Source of the DNA: JAGOBP01 sp964550855
GTDB taxonomy: Bacteria > Chloroflexota > Anaerolineae > Fen-1058
Assembly: GCA_964550855.1 (NCBI GenBank)
Contig: CAZKBQ010000010.1
Coordinates: 34,175-98,174 of the forward strand
DNA length: 64,000 nt
Direction: 5' to 3'
Shown here: positions 52,759 through 61,663 of the stretch, in pieces
Position numbering within the stretch: position 1 is the stretch's first letter
Layout: each line of letters begins with the position of its first letter
Made by a program: the position numbers and the translations under genes
Notes under the pieces: model-generated
Told to the model about the DNA's origin: nothing
Seen by the model: the letters and a program-made list of their open reading frames with translations, nothing else
Databases searched by the model: none

Positions 52759-54564
52759 ATGAACCACGTTCGCAAATTGATCAAATACGTCAAACCTTAC
52801 TGGAAACGCTCGGCGGCGGCGCTGATCTTGCTGACCACGCTGGTGTTCTTCGATTTGTCGATCCCGCGCCTGATTCAACGCATCATCGATCAGGGCATTA
52901 CGCCGGACAATCAGACGGTGGTGATTCAGACGGCGCTGCTCATGCTGGGCATTTCGGCGCTGAGCACGGTGATCGCGATCGGCAACAATAACCTATCGGT
53001 GCGGGTGGGCGAGAGCGTGGCGCGCGACATCCGCGAAGCGCTGTTCCTGAAGATTCAGACGTTGTCGTACGGCAATCTCGATCGGCTGCAGACCGGCCAG
53101 TTGATGGTGCGGTTGACCAGCGATACGAGCGCGTTTCAACGGCTGGTGCAGGTGACGCTGCGCATCGGCACCCGCGCGCCGCTGCTGATGATTGGCAGTC
53201 TGCTCCTGATGATCAACACCAGTCCGCAGCTGGCGTTGACGATGGTGCCGCTGCTGCTGATTACGATTGCGCTGATCGTGTTCTTCATCGTCAAGATGGA
53301 GCCGCTGTTCCGCTCGGTGCAGCAAAAGCTCGATCGGTTGAACACGGTCCTGCAGGAAAATATCGCCGGGGTGCGCGTGGTCAAGTCGTTCGTGCGCGCC
53401 GATCATGAAAGCGCGCGCTTCGAGACGGCCAATGAAGCGTACACTCTCAACTCGGTGCGCGTGATGCAGTTCATGTCGACCATGTCGCCGGTGCTGACGG
53501 TGTGCGTGAACGTCGGCATGGTGATCGTCATCTGGGCGGGCGGTCTGCAGGCCATTCAGGGCAGTCTGTCCGTCGGGCAGATCGTGGCGTTTACCAACTA
53601 TCTGCTTACGACGATGTCGCCGCTGATCATGATGACGATGCTGTCCAACGTCTGGGCCAATGGCATCGCCTCGGCCAAACGCATCACCGAGGTGCTGGAC
53701 ACTGTGCCGGAAGTGCAGGATAAGGCAGAGGCCGTGTTGCTGCCGCCAACGCTGGCCGGGCAGCTTGTGTTTGAGAACGTCGCTTTCCACTACAACGGCC
53801 ATAGCAGTGAAGAAGTCCTGGAGGGCATCAACCTGGAGGTTGAGGCGGGCAAGACGCTGGCGATTCTGGGCGCAACCGGGGCCGGTAAATCGTCGCTGAT
53901 CAACCTGGTGCCGCGTTTCTATGATGTGACGGACGGGCGAATCCTGCTCGACGGCGTGGACATCCGCGACGTGCAGCAGAATTCGCTGCTGGCGCACGTG
54001 TCCATCGTGCCGCAGGAAACGGTGCTGTTTTCGGGCACGGTGCGCGACAACATCCGCTACGGCCATCCGACCGCGTCCGACGATGAAGTGATCGCCGCCG
54101 CTAGGGCCGCGCAGGCCCACGACTTCATCATGGCGCTGCCGCAGGGCTATGACAGCCGGATCGAGGAGCGGGGCACCAACTTATCGGGCGGGCAGAAACA
54201 GCGCATCGCCATCGCCCGCGCGCTGCTGATGCGGCCCACCATTCTGATCCTCGACGACAGCACCAGCTCGGTCGATGTGGAAACCGAAACGAAGATTCAG
54301 GACGCGCTGGCGGCGGAGACCTATCGGCATACCACGCTGGTCGTCGCGCAGCGCATCAGCACGGTGCTCAAAGCCGACAAGATCGTCGTCATCGACAAAG
54401 GCCGCATCGCCGCCCAGGGCACGCACGCCGAGCTGATGCGCACCAGCCCGATCTATCAGGAGATTTACGAATCGCAGTTGGGCAACGGCTTCAAGCCGAA
54501 CGATGTCACGCTGGGCGAAGCCTGGGCCGTCAACGCGCTGGCCGGTGCGGAGGTGCACCCATGA
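52759..54564 (+). CDS. ABC half-transporter (membrane plus ATPase), first of a pair
   Basis: A 601-residue exporter half: a type I membrane domain with about six helices (1-310), then an ATPase domain with Walker A GATGAGKSS, Q loop VPQETVLFSG, signature LSGGQKQR, Walker B ILILDDSTSS and H loop region VVAQRIST. The residue after Walker B is Asp in place of the catalytic Glu (LDDS), and the H loop reads AQR rather than the usual AHR, as in the degenerate-site half of heterodimeric exporters. It overlaps the next gene by ATGA. Confidence 0.93.
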   Translation: MNHVRKLIKYVKPYWKRSAAALILLTTLVFFDLSIPRLIQRIIDQGITPDNQTVVIQTALLMLGISALSTVIAIGNNNLSVRVGESVARDIREALFLKIQTLSYGNLDRLQTGQLMVRLTSDTSAFQRLVQVTLRIGTRAPLLMIGSLLLMINTSPQLALTMVPLLLITIALIVFFIVKMEPLFRSVQQKLDRLNTVLQENIAGVRVVKSFVRADHESARFETANEAYTLNSVRVMQFMSTMSPVLTVCVNVGMVIVIWAGGLQAIQGSLSVGQIVAFTNYLLTTMSPLIMMTMLSNVWANGIASAKRITEVLDTVPEVQDKAEAVLLPPTLAGQLVFENVAFHYNGHSSEEVLEGINLEVEAGKTLAILGATGAGKSSLINLVPRFYDVTDGRILLDGVDIRDVQQNSLLAHVSIVPQETVLFSGTVRDNIRYGHPTASDDEVIAAARAAQAHDFIMALPQGYDSRIEERGTNLSGGQKQRIAIARALLMRPTILILDDSTSSVDVETETKIQDALAAETYRHTTLVVAQRISTVLKADKIVVIDKGRIAAQGTHAELMRTSPIYQEIYESQLGNGFKPNDVTLGEAWAVNALAGAEVHP

Positions 54565-56393
54565 GCCAACAATTGTCGAGCAGTGATACGCGCGATGTCC
54601 GCGCGAGCATGATGCCGCGCCGCCCGGCCGCCATGAGCCGCATCGAAAAAGCGCGCGATCCGCGTCACGCGCTGATTCGCCTGCTGCCGTACCTCAGCCC
54701 GTTCAAAGTCGCGCTCATCGGCGTGCTGGTGATGGTGGTGGTCTATACGGTGCTGGGGCTGATCGGGCCGTATCTGATGGGCGTGGCGATCGATCGATTC
54801 ATCTCGACGAAACAGGCGGCCGGTCTGGTCCCGATCGCGCTGGCGATGCTGGCCGTGTACGTGCTCAACAATCTCTTTCAGGCCATCTCCGGCTGGGTGA
54901 TGTCGGATGTCTCGCAGCGCGCGCTGAAGAATCTGCGCCGCGATCTGTTTGCGCATTTGCAGACGTTGACGCTGAAGTTCTTTGATCAGAATACGGCGGG
55001 CGAGTTGATGAGCCGCCTGACCAACGACATCGACGCGATCAACCAGACGGTCTCCCAAAACGTCACGACGCTGCTGGCCAGTGTGCTGGGACTGGTCGGC
55101 ATCATCATCGCGATGTTCGTGTTGAATGCCTGGCTGGCGCTGTCGGCGGTGCTGGTGGTGCCGATCATGTTGTGGTTCACGGAGTTCGTCGCCAAATACA
55201 CGCGGCGCGGCTTCCGCGATTTGCAGCAGCGACTGGGCGACATGAACGGCATCATGGAAGAGGCGATCAGCGGGGCAAAAGTCGTCAAGGCCTTTCGCCG
55301 CAACGACGCGGTGGTGGAGGCCTTTCGCCAGCGCAACGAAGCGGTCTTTCGCGCCGGCGTGTATGCCAACAGTTACGCGCTGCTGTTGATGCCGCTGTCC
55401 AACGTGCTGGGCAACTTCTTCATCATTGTGCTGGCCGGGCTGGGCGGCTGGCTGGCCCTGCAAGGCCTGGTGAGCGTGGGTATCATCGCGACGTTCATCA
55501 ACTACGGGCGCAACTTCGTCTCACCCTTGCAGCAACTCGCCAACATGTACAACTCGATCCAGGCCGCGCTGGCCGGGGCCGAGCGGGTCTTCGAGATCAT
55601 CGATACGCCGGCCGAGGTTGACGATGCGTCCAGGGCCAAACCGCTGGCGACCAATCGCGGCGATGTGAAGTTCGATCACGTCAAGTTCTCATACGAAGCG
55701 GGCACGCCCATCATCAAGGATATGACGCTGGAAGCGCAGGCGGGGCAGATCGTGGCACTGGTCGGGCCGACGGGCGCCGGCAAGACCACCATCGTCAACT
55801 TGCTCAATCGGTTCTACGAGATCGACGACGGCTGCATCAGCATCGACGGCGTGGACATCCGCGACATGAGCAAAGCCGATCTGCGCCGCAGGCTGGGGCT
55901 GGTGCTGCAGGACACGTTCCTGTTTTCGGACACCGTCATGGAGAACATCCGCTACGGCCGATTGGACGCCACCGATGACGAAGTGATCGAGGCAGCCAAA
56001 CTGGCCGACGCCGATCACTTCATCCGCCAGCTGCCGCAGGGGTATCAAACGATCCTGTCAGAGCGGGCCAGTAACCTGAGCCAGGGGCAGCGACAGCTGC
56101 TCTCGATCGCGCGGGCGGTGCTGGCCAATCCTGAAATCTTGATCCTGGACGAGGCGACCAGCAGCGTGGATACGCGCACCGAGGCGCGCATTCAGAAGGC
56201 GCTGCTGCGGCTGATGCAGGGCCGCACCAGCTTCGTGATTGCGCACCGACTGAGCACGATTCGCGATGCCGATCAGGTCGTCGTGATCGATCACGGCGAG
56301 ATCGTCGAGCGAGGCACCCACCAATCCCTGCTGGACAAGCGCGGGTTCTATCACCATTTGTATGTGAGCCAGTTCAAGGGGCAGGCGATTTAA
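54561..56393 (+). CDS. ABC half-transporter (membrane plus ATPase), second of a pair
   Basis: A 610-residue partner of the preceding protein: an N-terminal extension of about 45 residues, a six-helix membrane domain, Walker A GPTGAGKTT, signature LSQGQRQL, Walker B ILILDEATSS with the catalytic Glu, and VIAHRLST with the His switch. With the degenerate first half this fits a heterodimeric multidrug exporter of the LmrCD/YheIH type. The 3' end is overlapped by a minus-strand degV-like remnant. Confidence 0.93.
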   Translation: MSQQLSSSDTRDVRASMMPRRPAAMSRIEKARDPRHALIRLLPYLSPFKVALIGVLVMVVVYTVLGLIGPYLMGVAIDRFISTKQAAGLVPIALAMLAVYVLNNLFQAISGWVMSDVSQRALKNLRRDLFAHLQTLTLKFFDQNTAGELMSRLTNDIDAINQTVSQNVTTLLASVLGLVGIIIAMFVLNAWLALSAVLVVPIMLWFTEFVAKYTRRGFRDLQQRLGDMNGIMEEAISGAKVVKAFRRNDAVVEAFRQRNEAVFRAGVYANSYALLLMPLSNVLGNFFIIVLAGLGGWLALQGLVSVGIIATFINYGRNFVSPLQQLANMYNSIQAALAGAERVFEIIDTPAEVDDASRAKPLATNRGDVKFDHVKFSYEAGTPIIKDMTLEAQAGQIVALVGPTGAGKTTIVNLLNRFYEIDDGCISIDGVDIRDMSKADLRRRLGLVLQDTFLFSDTVMENIRYGRLDATDDEVIEAAKLADADHFIRQLPQGYQTILSERASNLSQGQRQLLSIARAVLANPEILILDEATSSVDTRTEARIQKALLRLMQGRTSFVIAHRLSTIRDADQVVVIDHGEIVERGTHQSLLDKRGFYHHLYVSQFKGQAI

Positions 56394-56466
56394 CTGTCAC
56401 GCACGCAAACCCCACTGCTCCCGGCCCGATATGTGTGCCGATGACGGGCGTGATGTCCAGCTCCAT
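56374..56466 (-). pseudogene. Remnant of the 3' end of a DegV-like gene
   Basis: The minus strand encodes ITPVIGTHIGPGAVGFA, which matches the C-terminal fatty-acid-binding end of DegV-family proteins. Everything upstream of this is missing and replaced by a palindromic repeat. The frame runs to TGA at 56374-56376 within the ABC gene. Confidence 0.65.
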
Positions 56467-56468
56467 TC

Positions 56469-56526
56469 ACCACGGAGATCACAGAGGGCACAGAGAAAAC
56501 GCTGTGTGCTCCGTGCCCTCCGTGGT
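56469..56526. repeat. Palindromic ACGGAG-type repeat
   Basis: ACCACGGAG at the left pairs with CTCCGTGGT at the right, and the interior carries CACAGAG and GTGCTCCGTG units that pair imperfectly. The element forms a long hairpin between two gene fragments. Confidence 0.75.
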
Positions 56527-56537
56527 TTGAGATAACG

Positions 56538-56744
56538 ATGCCTGCGGCACTTATGGCCTGGAAAGTCCTCGAAGAACAACAACCTGAACTGGCCGCATTC
56601 GGCGCAGCACGGCTGAACGGCCAGGTCGCTTATCTGGCGACGGTGCGCAAGGATGGCTCGCCGCGCCTTCATCCGATGACACCCAGCATCGGGCAAGGTC
56701 AAACCTGGGGAGTACCTCATTACCGTTCCTGTTCCCGATCATGA
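56538..56744 (+). pseudogene. 5' fragment of a PPOX-family (flavin/pyridoxamine oxidase-like) gene
   Basis: After MAWKVLEEQQPEL the frame gives VAYLATVRKDGSPRLHPMTP, the first beta strands of the pyridoxamine 5'-phosphate oxidase-like split barrel. The match ends at about 56690, and the frame closes at 56744 with unrelated residues. Most of the domain is absent. Confidence 0.7.
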
Positions 56745-56817
56745 CGAACTGAAAATGGGTGCGTTAACCGGCATCATTCGTCAATCCGCGTTGCCGCGCT
56801 CCCTGTTTGAGCGGTGA
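56698..56817 (+). pseudogene. 3' fragment of a HicA-like toxin gene
   Basis: In a different frame from the PPOX fragment, the sequence reads ITVPVPDHDELKMGALTGII followed by RQSALPRSLFER and TGA. This matches the end of HicA-type mRNA interferases (HDELKxGTLxxIIRQ). The catalytic His region upstream is missing, so it cannot be active. 56818-56912 holds nothing recognisable. Confidence 0.65.
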
Positions 56818-56912
56818 TCGTTCGTTGGCGTGCTGTATGCGCTGCCCGGCGATTATCTCTGTTTGCCTGCAGCCACCCGGCAGTCCTGAACCCCGATATT
56901 TATGAGAAATAC

Positions 56913-58433
56913 TTAGCGCCTGAAGAGGCATTTGAGGCGCTGCCAGTAGTGCTGCGCCCGGCCCGCCCGCGCGGCCGAAATGGCGTGGGCGGTGTAGCGC
57001 GCTTCGAGGAATTCCGCGGTGAGGCCGGCCAGGTCTTCGTCCGCTTCGGGCCGCCGCTCGCGCAGGGTGCGGGCGTACTCGTAGGGCGTCTGAGCGGGCG
57101 CACGTGGCAGACCGTGTTCGGCCCCGCGTCGCAGCAGCGCGCCGTAGTAAAACTGCACGCGCTGGCGCGGCGACAGCGCTCGCAGGCGCAGCCACCGCCG
57201 GGGCGCAGCGGCCGATCGGGCGGCGGGGAACGATCGGGCCTGCCGCCGCGCCGCGCGCAAATCATCCAGCCGATCGCCCAGCCCGCCGAAGAATGATCGC
57301 AGCTGCCGCCACAAGCGCACGATTAGCGACAATCCGGGCAGGCGGCGCAGCGCGTTGATCGCCTGCGGCTTGCGCAGCAGATACTGGCGCAGCAGGTAGC
57401 CGGCCACACCCAGAAACAGCCCCCAGAATAGCGCCGATTGAATGAATTCCAGCAGGGGTGACAGACCGGTCGGCGCCGTTACCGGCCCGCCGGCGGGCGG
57501 CGGCGGCAGGTGGGGCGCAGCGGGCAGTTGAACCTCGGGGAAGAACACGCTCAGGATATAAGCGACGATAAGTACAACTACGAAGACGATCAGCTGCACG
57601 ACGGCGCCGAGCAGCGTCAGCAGGTATTGCAGCGTGGCGAACAGGCCCAGCGCGTATTGGGTGGGCAGCGCCAGCGCAGCCAGTGCCAGCCCGCCCAGTA
57701 GCAGTCCGCTGTACAACAGCCAGCGGCGACCCACACCGCGATCAAAGGGAATGCGTTCGCTCTGCCATGCGGCGCGCAACAGGGTGAAGCGCGTCTGGCT
57801 GAGCAGCAGCAGGGCCAGCCCAAAGTAGGCCAGCACATAGCCGACGGACGTGTCTGAGGGCGCGCGCACGCGCGCCAGAGCCGCCACCCCCACCAGCCCC
57901 AGTCCCATCAGCAGCAGCCAGGCCGCCAGCGATTGCCACGCAGTAGCGCGGACATCTTCGGTTTCGCGCAGCAATTCGTGCTCGGCGGCGATGTCGGCGT
58001 CCAGATCAATCAACAACCGCGTCAGCCTCCAGCCCAGCAGCCAGATCACGCCCGCCATCAGGGTCAACCCGAATAGTTCGCGGTCGATGCCGCCGTAGAA
58101 ACTGTCGTGCGCGACGACGAAGTCGGGGCCGCGCCAGACGGTCAGAAACGAACGCGCGGCCAGAAACAGCCCGGCTGCCTCAGCGGCGCGCAGCACGTAC
58201 CACGGCAGTAGCAGCTGTCCGGCGGCGGCCGCTCCGTGCAGCAGGCGCGTGGAGAGGGCCGCCTCCAATGCCACGACCAAACCGGCGAAAGGCAGATAAT
58301 CGGCCCTCCAGTCCGGCGCGATCTGCCGGCCCAGCTCCGACAGGCCCAGCGTCAGGCAGGCCAGCAGTGCGCCGACGATGACGATCTGGGCCACGACGAC
58401 AGCCCGGCCCGGGCGGGACGGAAAGTCATTCAT
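56913..58433 (-). CDS. Membrane protein with C-terminal DUF4129 domain
   Basis: A 506-residue protein with about ten hydrophobic segments in the first 400 residues, a basic linker, and a C-terminal DUF4129 domain (RQRVQFYYGALLRRG, TPYEYARTL, LTAEFLEARYT). DUF4129 proteins commonly follow MoxR and DUF58 genes, often with a transglutaminase domain; none is visible here. ATG 58433 overlaps the DUF58 stop by 4 bases, preferred over a start 9 bases upstream. The function is unknown but probably concerns the envelope. Confidence 0.87.
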   Translation of the reverse strand: MNDFPSRPGRAVVVAQIVIVGALLACLTLGLSELGRQIAPDWRADYLPFAGLVVALEAALSTRLLHGAAAAGQLLLPWYVLRAAEAAGLFLAARSFLTVWRGPDFVVAHDSFYGGIDRELFGLTLMAGVIWLLGWRLTRLLIDLDADIAAEHELLRETEDVRATAWQSLAAWLLLMGLGLVGVAALARVRAPSDTSVGYVLAYFGLALLLLSQTRFTLLRAAWQSERIPFDRGVGRRWLLYSGLLLGGLALAALALPTQYALGLFATLQYLLTLLGAVVQLIVFVVVLIVAYILSVFFPEVQLPAAPHLPPPPAGGPVTAPTGLSPLLEFIQSALFWGLFLGVAGYLLRQYLLRKPQAINALRRLPGLSLIVRLWRQLRSFFGGLGDRLDDLRAARRQARSFPAARSAAAPRRWLRLRALSPRQRVQFYYGALLRRGAEHGLPRAPAQTPYEYARTLRERRPEADEDLAGLTAEFLEARYTAHAISAARAGRAQHYWQRLKCLFRR

Positions 58434-59617
58434 TGCCGCCACACTTCCAGGTCGCGCTCGCGCAGAAATTCAAACAACGGCACGCCAAAGTGCCGCGCGC
58501 GGCGGCGGATAACGTCGGCGTCCATGACCATGCCCATCAGGATCAGCACCACGTTGAGGCCGGCGCGGCGCGCGCGGAAGATCTCATCAAAAGCGGTCTC
58601 ATCGGCGCTGCCGGTGATCAGCACCAGCGTCGTGCCCCACGGCAGGCGCGGCGTCTCGCGGCGCAGCACGTCGACGAGCGGCTGGACGCGGGCGGCGCGC
58701 ACGCGCGCCAGCCCGTCGAGCACATTCATCAGGTGCGCGCGACCTTTGCGCGGATAGAGCACCGGTAGCGGCCGATTCTCATTGAGCGGATCCGCGCCGT
58801 TCGCCGCCAGCCCGACCGCTTCGCGCTGCCCGACGAGCCAGTTGGCCAGCGACGCGGCCGTGATCACGGCCAGCTCCGTCGCATCCCCGCGCGTGCGATA
58901 GTCATACTCGTCTGTGTTGAGATTCAGGACGATCAGCGTGTCCAACGCGATGGACGGTTCGAAGATCTTGACCTGCAACCGGCCGGCCGCCGCCGATGTT
59001 TTCCAATCGATGCGGCGGTAGGGATCACCGGCCGCGTAATCGCGCTTGCCGCGCACCCGCGCCGGATCCTCAAAGATCGGTTGGGCGCTGCGCAGCGCGC
59101 CGTGTGGCGAACGGGACGGCAGCGGCACTTTGGTGAGCGGAATGATCCTGGGGTAAACGATCAACCGATCGGTCTGGCCGACGTTCTCGGCATCGTCCGA
59201 CAGGCCAAAGAGATCGCCCGATCGCAGCGATAGCGGCCCGATGACATAGCAGCCGCGCCGGGCGGCGCTCAACGTGTAGGTGAGCCGCGCGCGGCCATAC
59301 GGCCCCAGCACGATCACACTTCTGAATGAGTTGGGCACGCTCAATTCGACGGGCAGACTGTCCATCAACTGCGCCCAGATCACGGGCAGCCAGCGCGTGT
59401 TGATCAGCTCCAGCTGCACGGGGATTTTTTCGTTCAGGAAAACACGGTGTGGATAGGTGCGCTCAAACCGAACGGCATTCAGCGCCCGACGGCTCCAGCC
59501 GCGCCCCACGGCATACGCGGCGGCAAAGAAATACACCAGCGTCAGCACAAAATCCTGGCGCAGGATGATGGCGGCGAGGGCGAGCAACAGCAGCAGCAGA
59601 AAAAAGGAGTCGCCCAT
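58430..59617 (-). CDS. DUF58-family protein
   Basis: A 395-residue protein with two N-terminal hydrophobic segments (about 4-36), a beta-rich domain and the DUF58 signature GDPYRRIDWKTSA at about residue 200, followed by a von Willebrand A-like region (LDTLIVLNLNT). DUF58 proteins act with MoxR ATPases, perhaps as the substrate-binding partner. It lies between moxR and the DUF4129 gene in the usual order. Confidence 0.92.
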   Translation of the reverse strand: MGDSFFLLLLLLALAAIILRQDFVLTLVYFFAAAYAVGRGWSRRALNAVRFERTYPHRVFLNEKIPVQLELINTRWLPVIWAQLMDSLPVELSVPNSFRSVIVLGPYGRARLTYTLSAARRGCYVIGPLSLRSGDLFGLSDDAENVGQTDRLIVYPRIIPLTKVPLPSRSPHGALRSAQPIFEDPARVRGKRDYAAGDPYRRIDWKTSAAAGRLQVKIFEPSIALDTLIVLNLNTDEYDYRTRGDATELAVITAASLANWLVGQREAVGLAANGADPLNENRPLPVLYPRKGRAHLMNVLDGLARVRAARVQPLVDVLRRETPRLPWGTTLVLITGSADETAFDEIFRARRAGLNVVLILMGMVMDADVIRRRARHFGVPLFEFLRERDLEVWRQ

Positions 59618-59654
59618 GAGTGTGTCATGCGCAAAGCGCAGGGCGTCACCTGCC

Positions 59655-59703
59655 CGTTACGTTTTACGCCTCAAGGCTTATGGCCTGACCTTCACGCCTC
59701 AAG
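59655..59703. repeat. Heptamer array over the moxR 3' end
   Basis: Seven heptamers in register: CGTTACG, TTTTACG, CCTCAAG, GCTTATG, GCCTGAC, CTTCACG, CCTCAAG. The two CCTCAAG units lie 28 bases apart. The moxR stop codon (59692-59694) is inside the array. Confidence 0.7.
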
Positions 59704-60639
59704 ATTCAACGGCGTCCGTTCGACGATGCCCCTGATGATGGACAGCGCCGTGCTGCCGCGCAGTTCGGCTTCGGGCTTGACGATGAGGCGATGCGCCAGC
59801 GTGAAGGGCGCCAGGTATTGAATGTCGTCGGGCAGGACGTGATCGCGGCCGCGCAGCGCGGCCAATGCCTGCGCCGTCTTGAACAGCGCCAGTGTGGCGC
59901 GCGGGCTGGCCCCCAGCGCCACGTCGCCGTGATCGCGCGTGGCCGTGACCAGCGCCACGATGTAATCTTGCAGCGAATCATCGACGTGGACTTCCCACAC
60001 CTGCCGCTGAAATTGGAGCAGCTGGGCCTCATCGGCCACGGCGCGCAGCGCGGCGATGGGATGCTGGCGCTGCAAATGCGGCAGCAGTTGTTTTTCCTGC
60101 GCCGCGGCCGGATAACCGATCGATACCCGCATCAGAAAGCGATCGAGCTGCGCTTCGGGCAAGGGGAAGGTGCCCTCGTACTCGATGGGGTTTTGCGTGG
60201 CGAGCACGAGAAACGGATGCGGCAGCGGGCGCGTCACGCCGTCCACGGTGACCTGCTGTTCCTGCATCGCTTCCAGCAGGGCCGCTTGCGTGCGCGGCGT
60301 GGCGCGATTGATCTCGTCGGCCAGCAGCACGTTGACGAAGATCGGGCCGGGGCGAAACTCAAACTCGCCGCTGCGCTGGTTGAAGATCGATACGCCCGTT
60401 ACGTCGTTGGGCAGCAGATCGGGCGTGCATTGCAGGCGTTTGAACTGCCCGCCCAGGCTGATGGCAAGCGAGCGGGCCAGCATGGTCTTGCCCACGCCGG
60501 GCACATCTTCGATCAGGACGTGGCCTTCGCACAACAACGCGACCATCAGCAGCTCGATCGCTTCGCGCTTGCCGATGATGACCTGTTCGACGTTGTCGAT
60601 GATGCGACCGGCGAAGTCCTGGAGGAGCGGTATAGGCAT
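59692..60639 (-). CDS. MoxR-type AAA+ ATPase
   Basis: A 315-residue ATPase with Walker A EDVPGVGKTML, LLADEINRATPRTQ as Walker B, sensor 1 ATQNPIEYEG, and LPEAQLDRFLMRV. MoxR proteins are chaperone-like ATPases that assemble or activate partners bearing VWA-like domains, here presumably the DUF58 product. ATG 60639 is chosen; the upstream in-frame ATG 60669 has less support. The gene is 33 bases after mazF and may share its promoter. Confidence 0.94.
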   Translation of the reverse strand: MPIPLLQDFAGRIIDNVEQVIIGKREAIELLMVALLCEGHVLIEDVPGVGKTMLARSLAISLGGQFKRLQCTPDLLPNDVTGVSIFNQRSGEFEFRPGPIFVNVLLADEINRATPRTQAALLEAMQEQQVTVDGVTRPLPHPFLVLATQNPIEYEGTFPLPEAQLDRFLMRVSIGYPAAAQEKQLLPHLQRQHPIAALRAVADEAQLLQFQRQVWEVHVDDSLQDYIVALVTATRDHGDVALGASPRATLALFKTAQALAALRGRDHVLPDDIQYLAPFTLAHRLIVKPEAELRGSTALSIIRGIVERTPLNLEA

Positions 60640-60672
60640 GGCACTCACTTGCAGATACGGCCAAAACAAGCT

Positions 60673-61005
60673 TCAGGCCGACACAATGTCAATGATCCGC
60701 CGGATAACCGCGGCCAGTTTGTCAACAGTCAAGGTTCCGGCGCGGTACAGCACAATTCCAGAATCCGCAGTGAAGAGCCGGTTAGGTCGGATGTTGCTAT
60801 CTTTGGGCAGGTAGCCTGACGCAAAATCCGAGCCACGGAGAGCAATTGCGTACTGATCGACTATGGATTGACTTGTAATCTGGCAGAGGAGAATATCATC
60901 GCCGGTCAAAGTTGCGACAACCAACGCCGGACGTTTCTTGGCCGCACTGAGATCGGAAAAAGGGAATGGCGTTACGACGACATCGCCTTTCACAAATCGG
61001 CCCAT
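60673..61005 (-). CDS. MazF/PemK-type toxin
   Basis: A 110-residue protein of the MazF/PemK ribonuclease family: KGDVVVTPFPFSD at the N terminus, KRPALVVATLTGDDILLCQIT in the middle and RPNRLFTADSGIV with the conserved Leu-Thr region. These toxins cut mRNA. The start lies inside the end of the antitoxin gene (16-base overlap), typical of co-translated pairs. Confidence 0.9.
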   Translation of the reverse strand: MGRFVKGDVVVTPFPFSDLSAAKKRPALVVATLTGDDILLCQITSQSIVDQYAIALRGSDFASGYLPKDSNIRPNRLFTADSGIVLYRAGTLTVDKLAAVIRRIIDIVSA

Positions 61006-61211
61006 GCTTCGTCCTCCTCCGGGCGCTCCCAGTCGCGCCGCAAGACGGCTTCAGACGCCAGCATGGTTTGATAGGTCTCGGAAGTTTCGTGGAGTTTCAG
61101 GGCTAACTCGCGGTCGCTCAAGTAGGTTACGAAGTCGTAGACAACCGCCAATTTTTCAGGCGGCAGCAACTTCAGGCGCGCGTTGATTTGAGACAGACTC
61201 ACCGGTTGCAT
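60990..61211 (-). CDS. Antitoxin paired with MazF-type toxin
   Basis: A 73-residue protein (LKLLPPEKLAVVYDFVTYL, then an acidic tail ending PEEDEAWADL). The helical N terminus and acidic C terminus fit antitoxins that accompany PemK/MazF toxins, including the DUF2281-type group. It precedes the toxin and overlaps it, so the pair appears intact. Confidence 0.85.
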   Translation of the reverse strand: MQPVSLSQINARLKLLPPEKLAVVYDFVTYLSDRELALKLHETSETYQTMLASEAVLRRDWERPEEDEAWADL

Positions 61212-61241
61212 ATCGGCCTCCCGGCAGCAACGACTAACGTA

Positions 61242-61250
61242 AGTATAGCA
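61242..61250 (-). promoter_or_regulatory. Extended -10 of the toxin-antitoxin operon
   Basis: Minus strand TGCTATACT; the predicted start is about 25 bases before the antitoxin ATG (61211). No good -35 is seen. Confidence 0.5.
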
Positions 61251-61269
61251 TAGTTGTGCAGCTAGAAGC

Positions 61270-61536
61270 TCATTTCGGCAGCGCGTTGATGGCCGCCTGG
61301 ATGGCCTGCCAGACTTCAGGCGCTTTGACGATCAGCACGGCGATGGCGATCACCACCAGCACTTTGAGAAGCAGGCGCAGCCAGCGGGTGGGCACATTGG
61401 CCTGCACGTGCACGTGGTCATGCTGCGCTGTGGCCTCAAACCAGGTACGGCGCGGCGCGCGTTTGGCGCGCGATTTTTTCGCAGTCGCATTCTTGCGAGG
61501 CCGGGTCGGACGTTGGCGATCGGTGGACTTGCTCAT
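61270..61536 (-). CDS. Small basic single-pass membrane protein
   Basis: An 88-residue protein with a very basic N-terminal half (Lys/Arg-rich to about residue 32), a His-containing stretch (HDHVHV) and one C-terminal membrane helix (about 55-71). ATG 61536 is preceded by AAGGGAG. No family is recognised. The basic cytoplasmic part could contact nucleic acid or phospholipid; this is speculation from composition. Confidence 0.65.
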   Translation of the reverse strand: MSKSTDRQRPTRPRKNATAKKSRAKRAPRRTWFEATAQHDHVHVQANVPTRWLRLLLKVLVVIAIAVLIVKAPEVWQAIQAAINALPK

Positions 61537-61608
61537 GGCGCTCCCTTCTACAAAACGCACCCTGTATTATAGAACATCCGTTCGATCGATCAAGGGGCAA
61601 ATTTGAAA

Positions 61609-61643
61609 CAAAAAGCCTCCGGGCGCATGAACGCCCGGAGGCT
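61609..61643 (-). terminator. Terminator of the decarboxylase operon
   Basis: On the minus strand a perfect 12-pair stem (61632-61643 with 61614-61625) and a 6-base loop are followed by a T run. It lies 20 bases after the oadB stop. Confidence 0.93.
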
Positions 61644-61663
61644 GGTACATGGCGAACGATCTG

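Noticed and set aside
56397..56720. Minus-strand frame through the palindromic repeat as a gene
   Set aside because: It runs through the repeat and opposite the PPOX fragment, and has no protein-like features.
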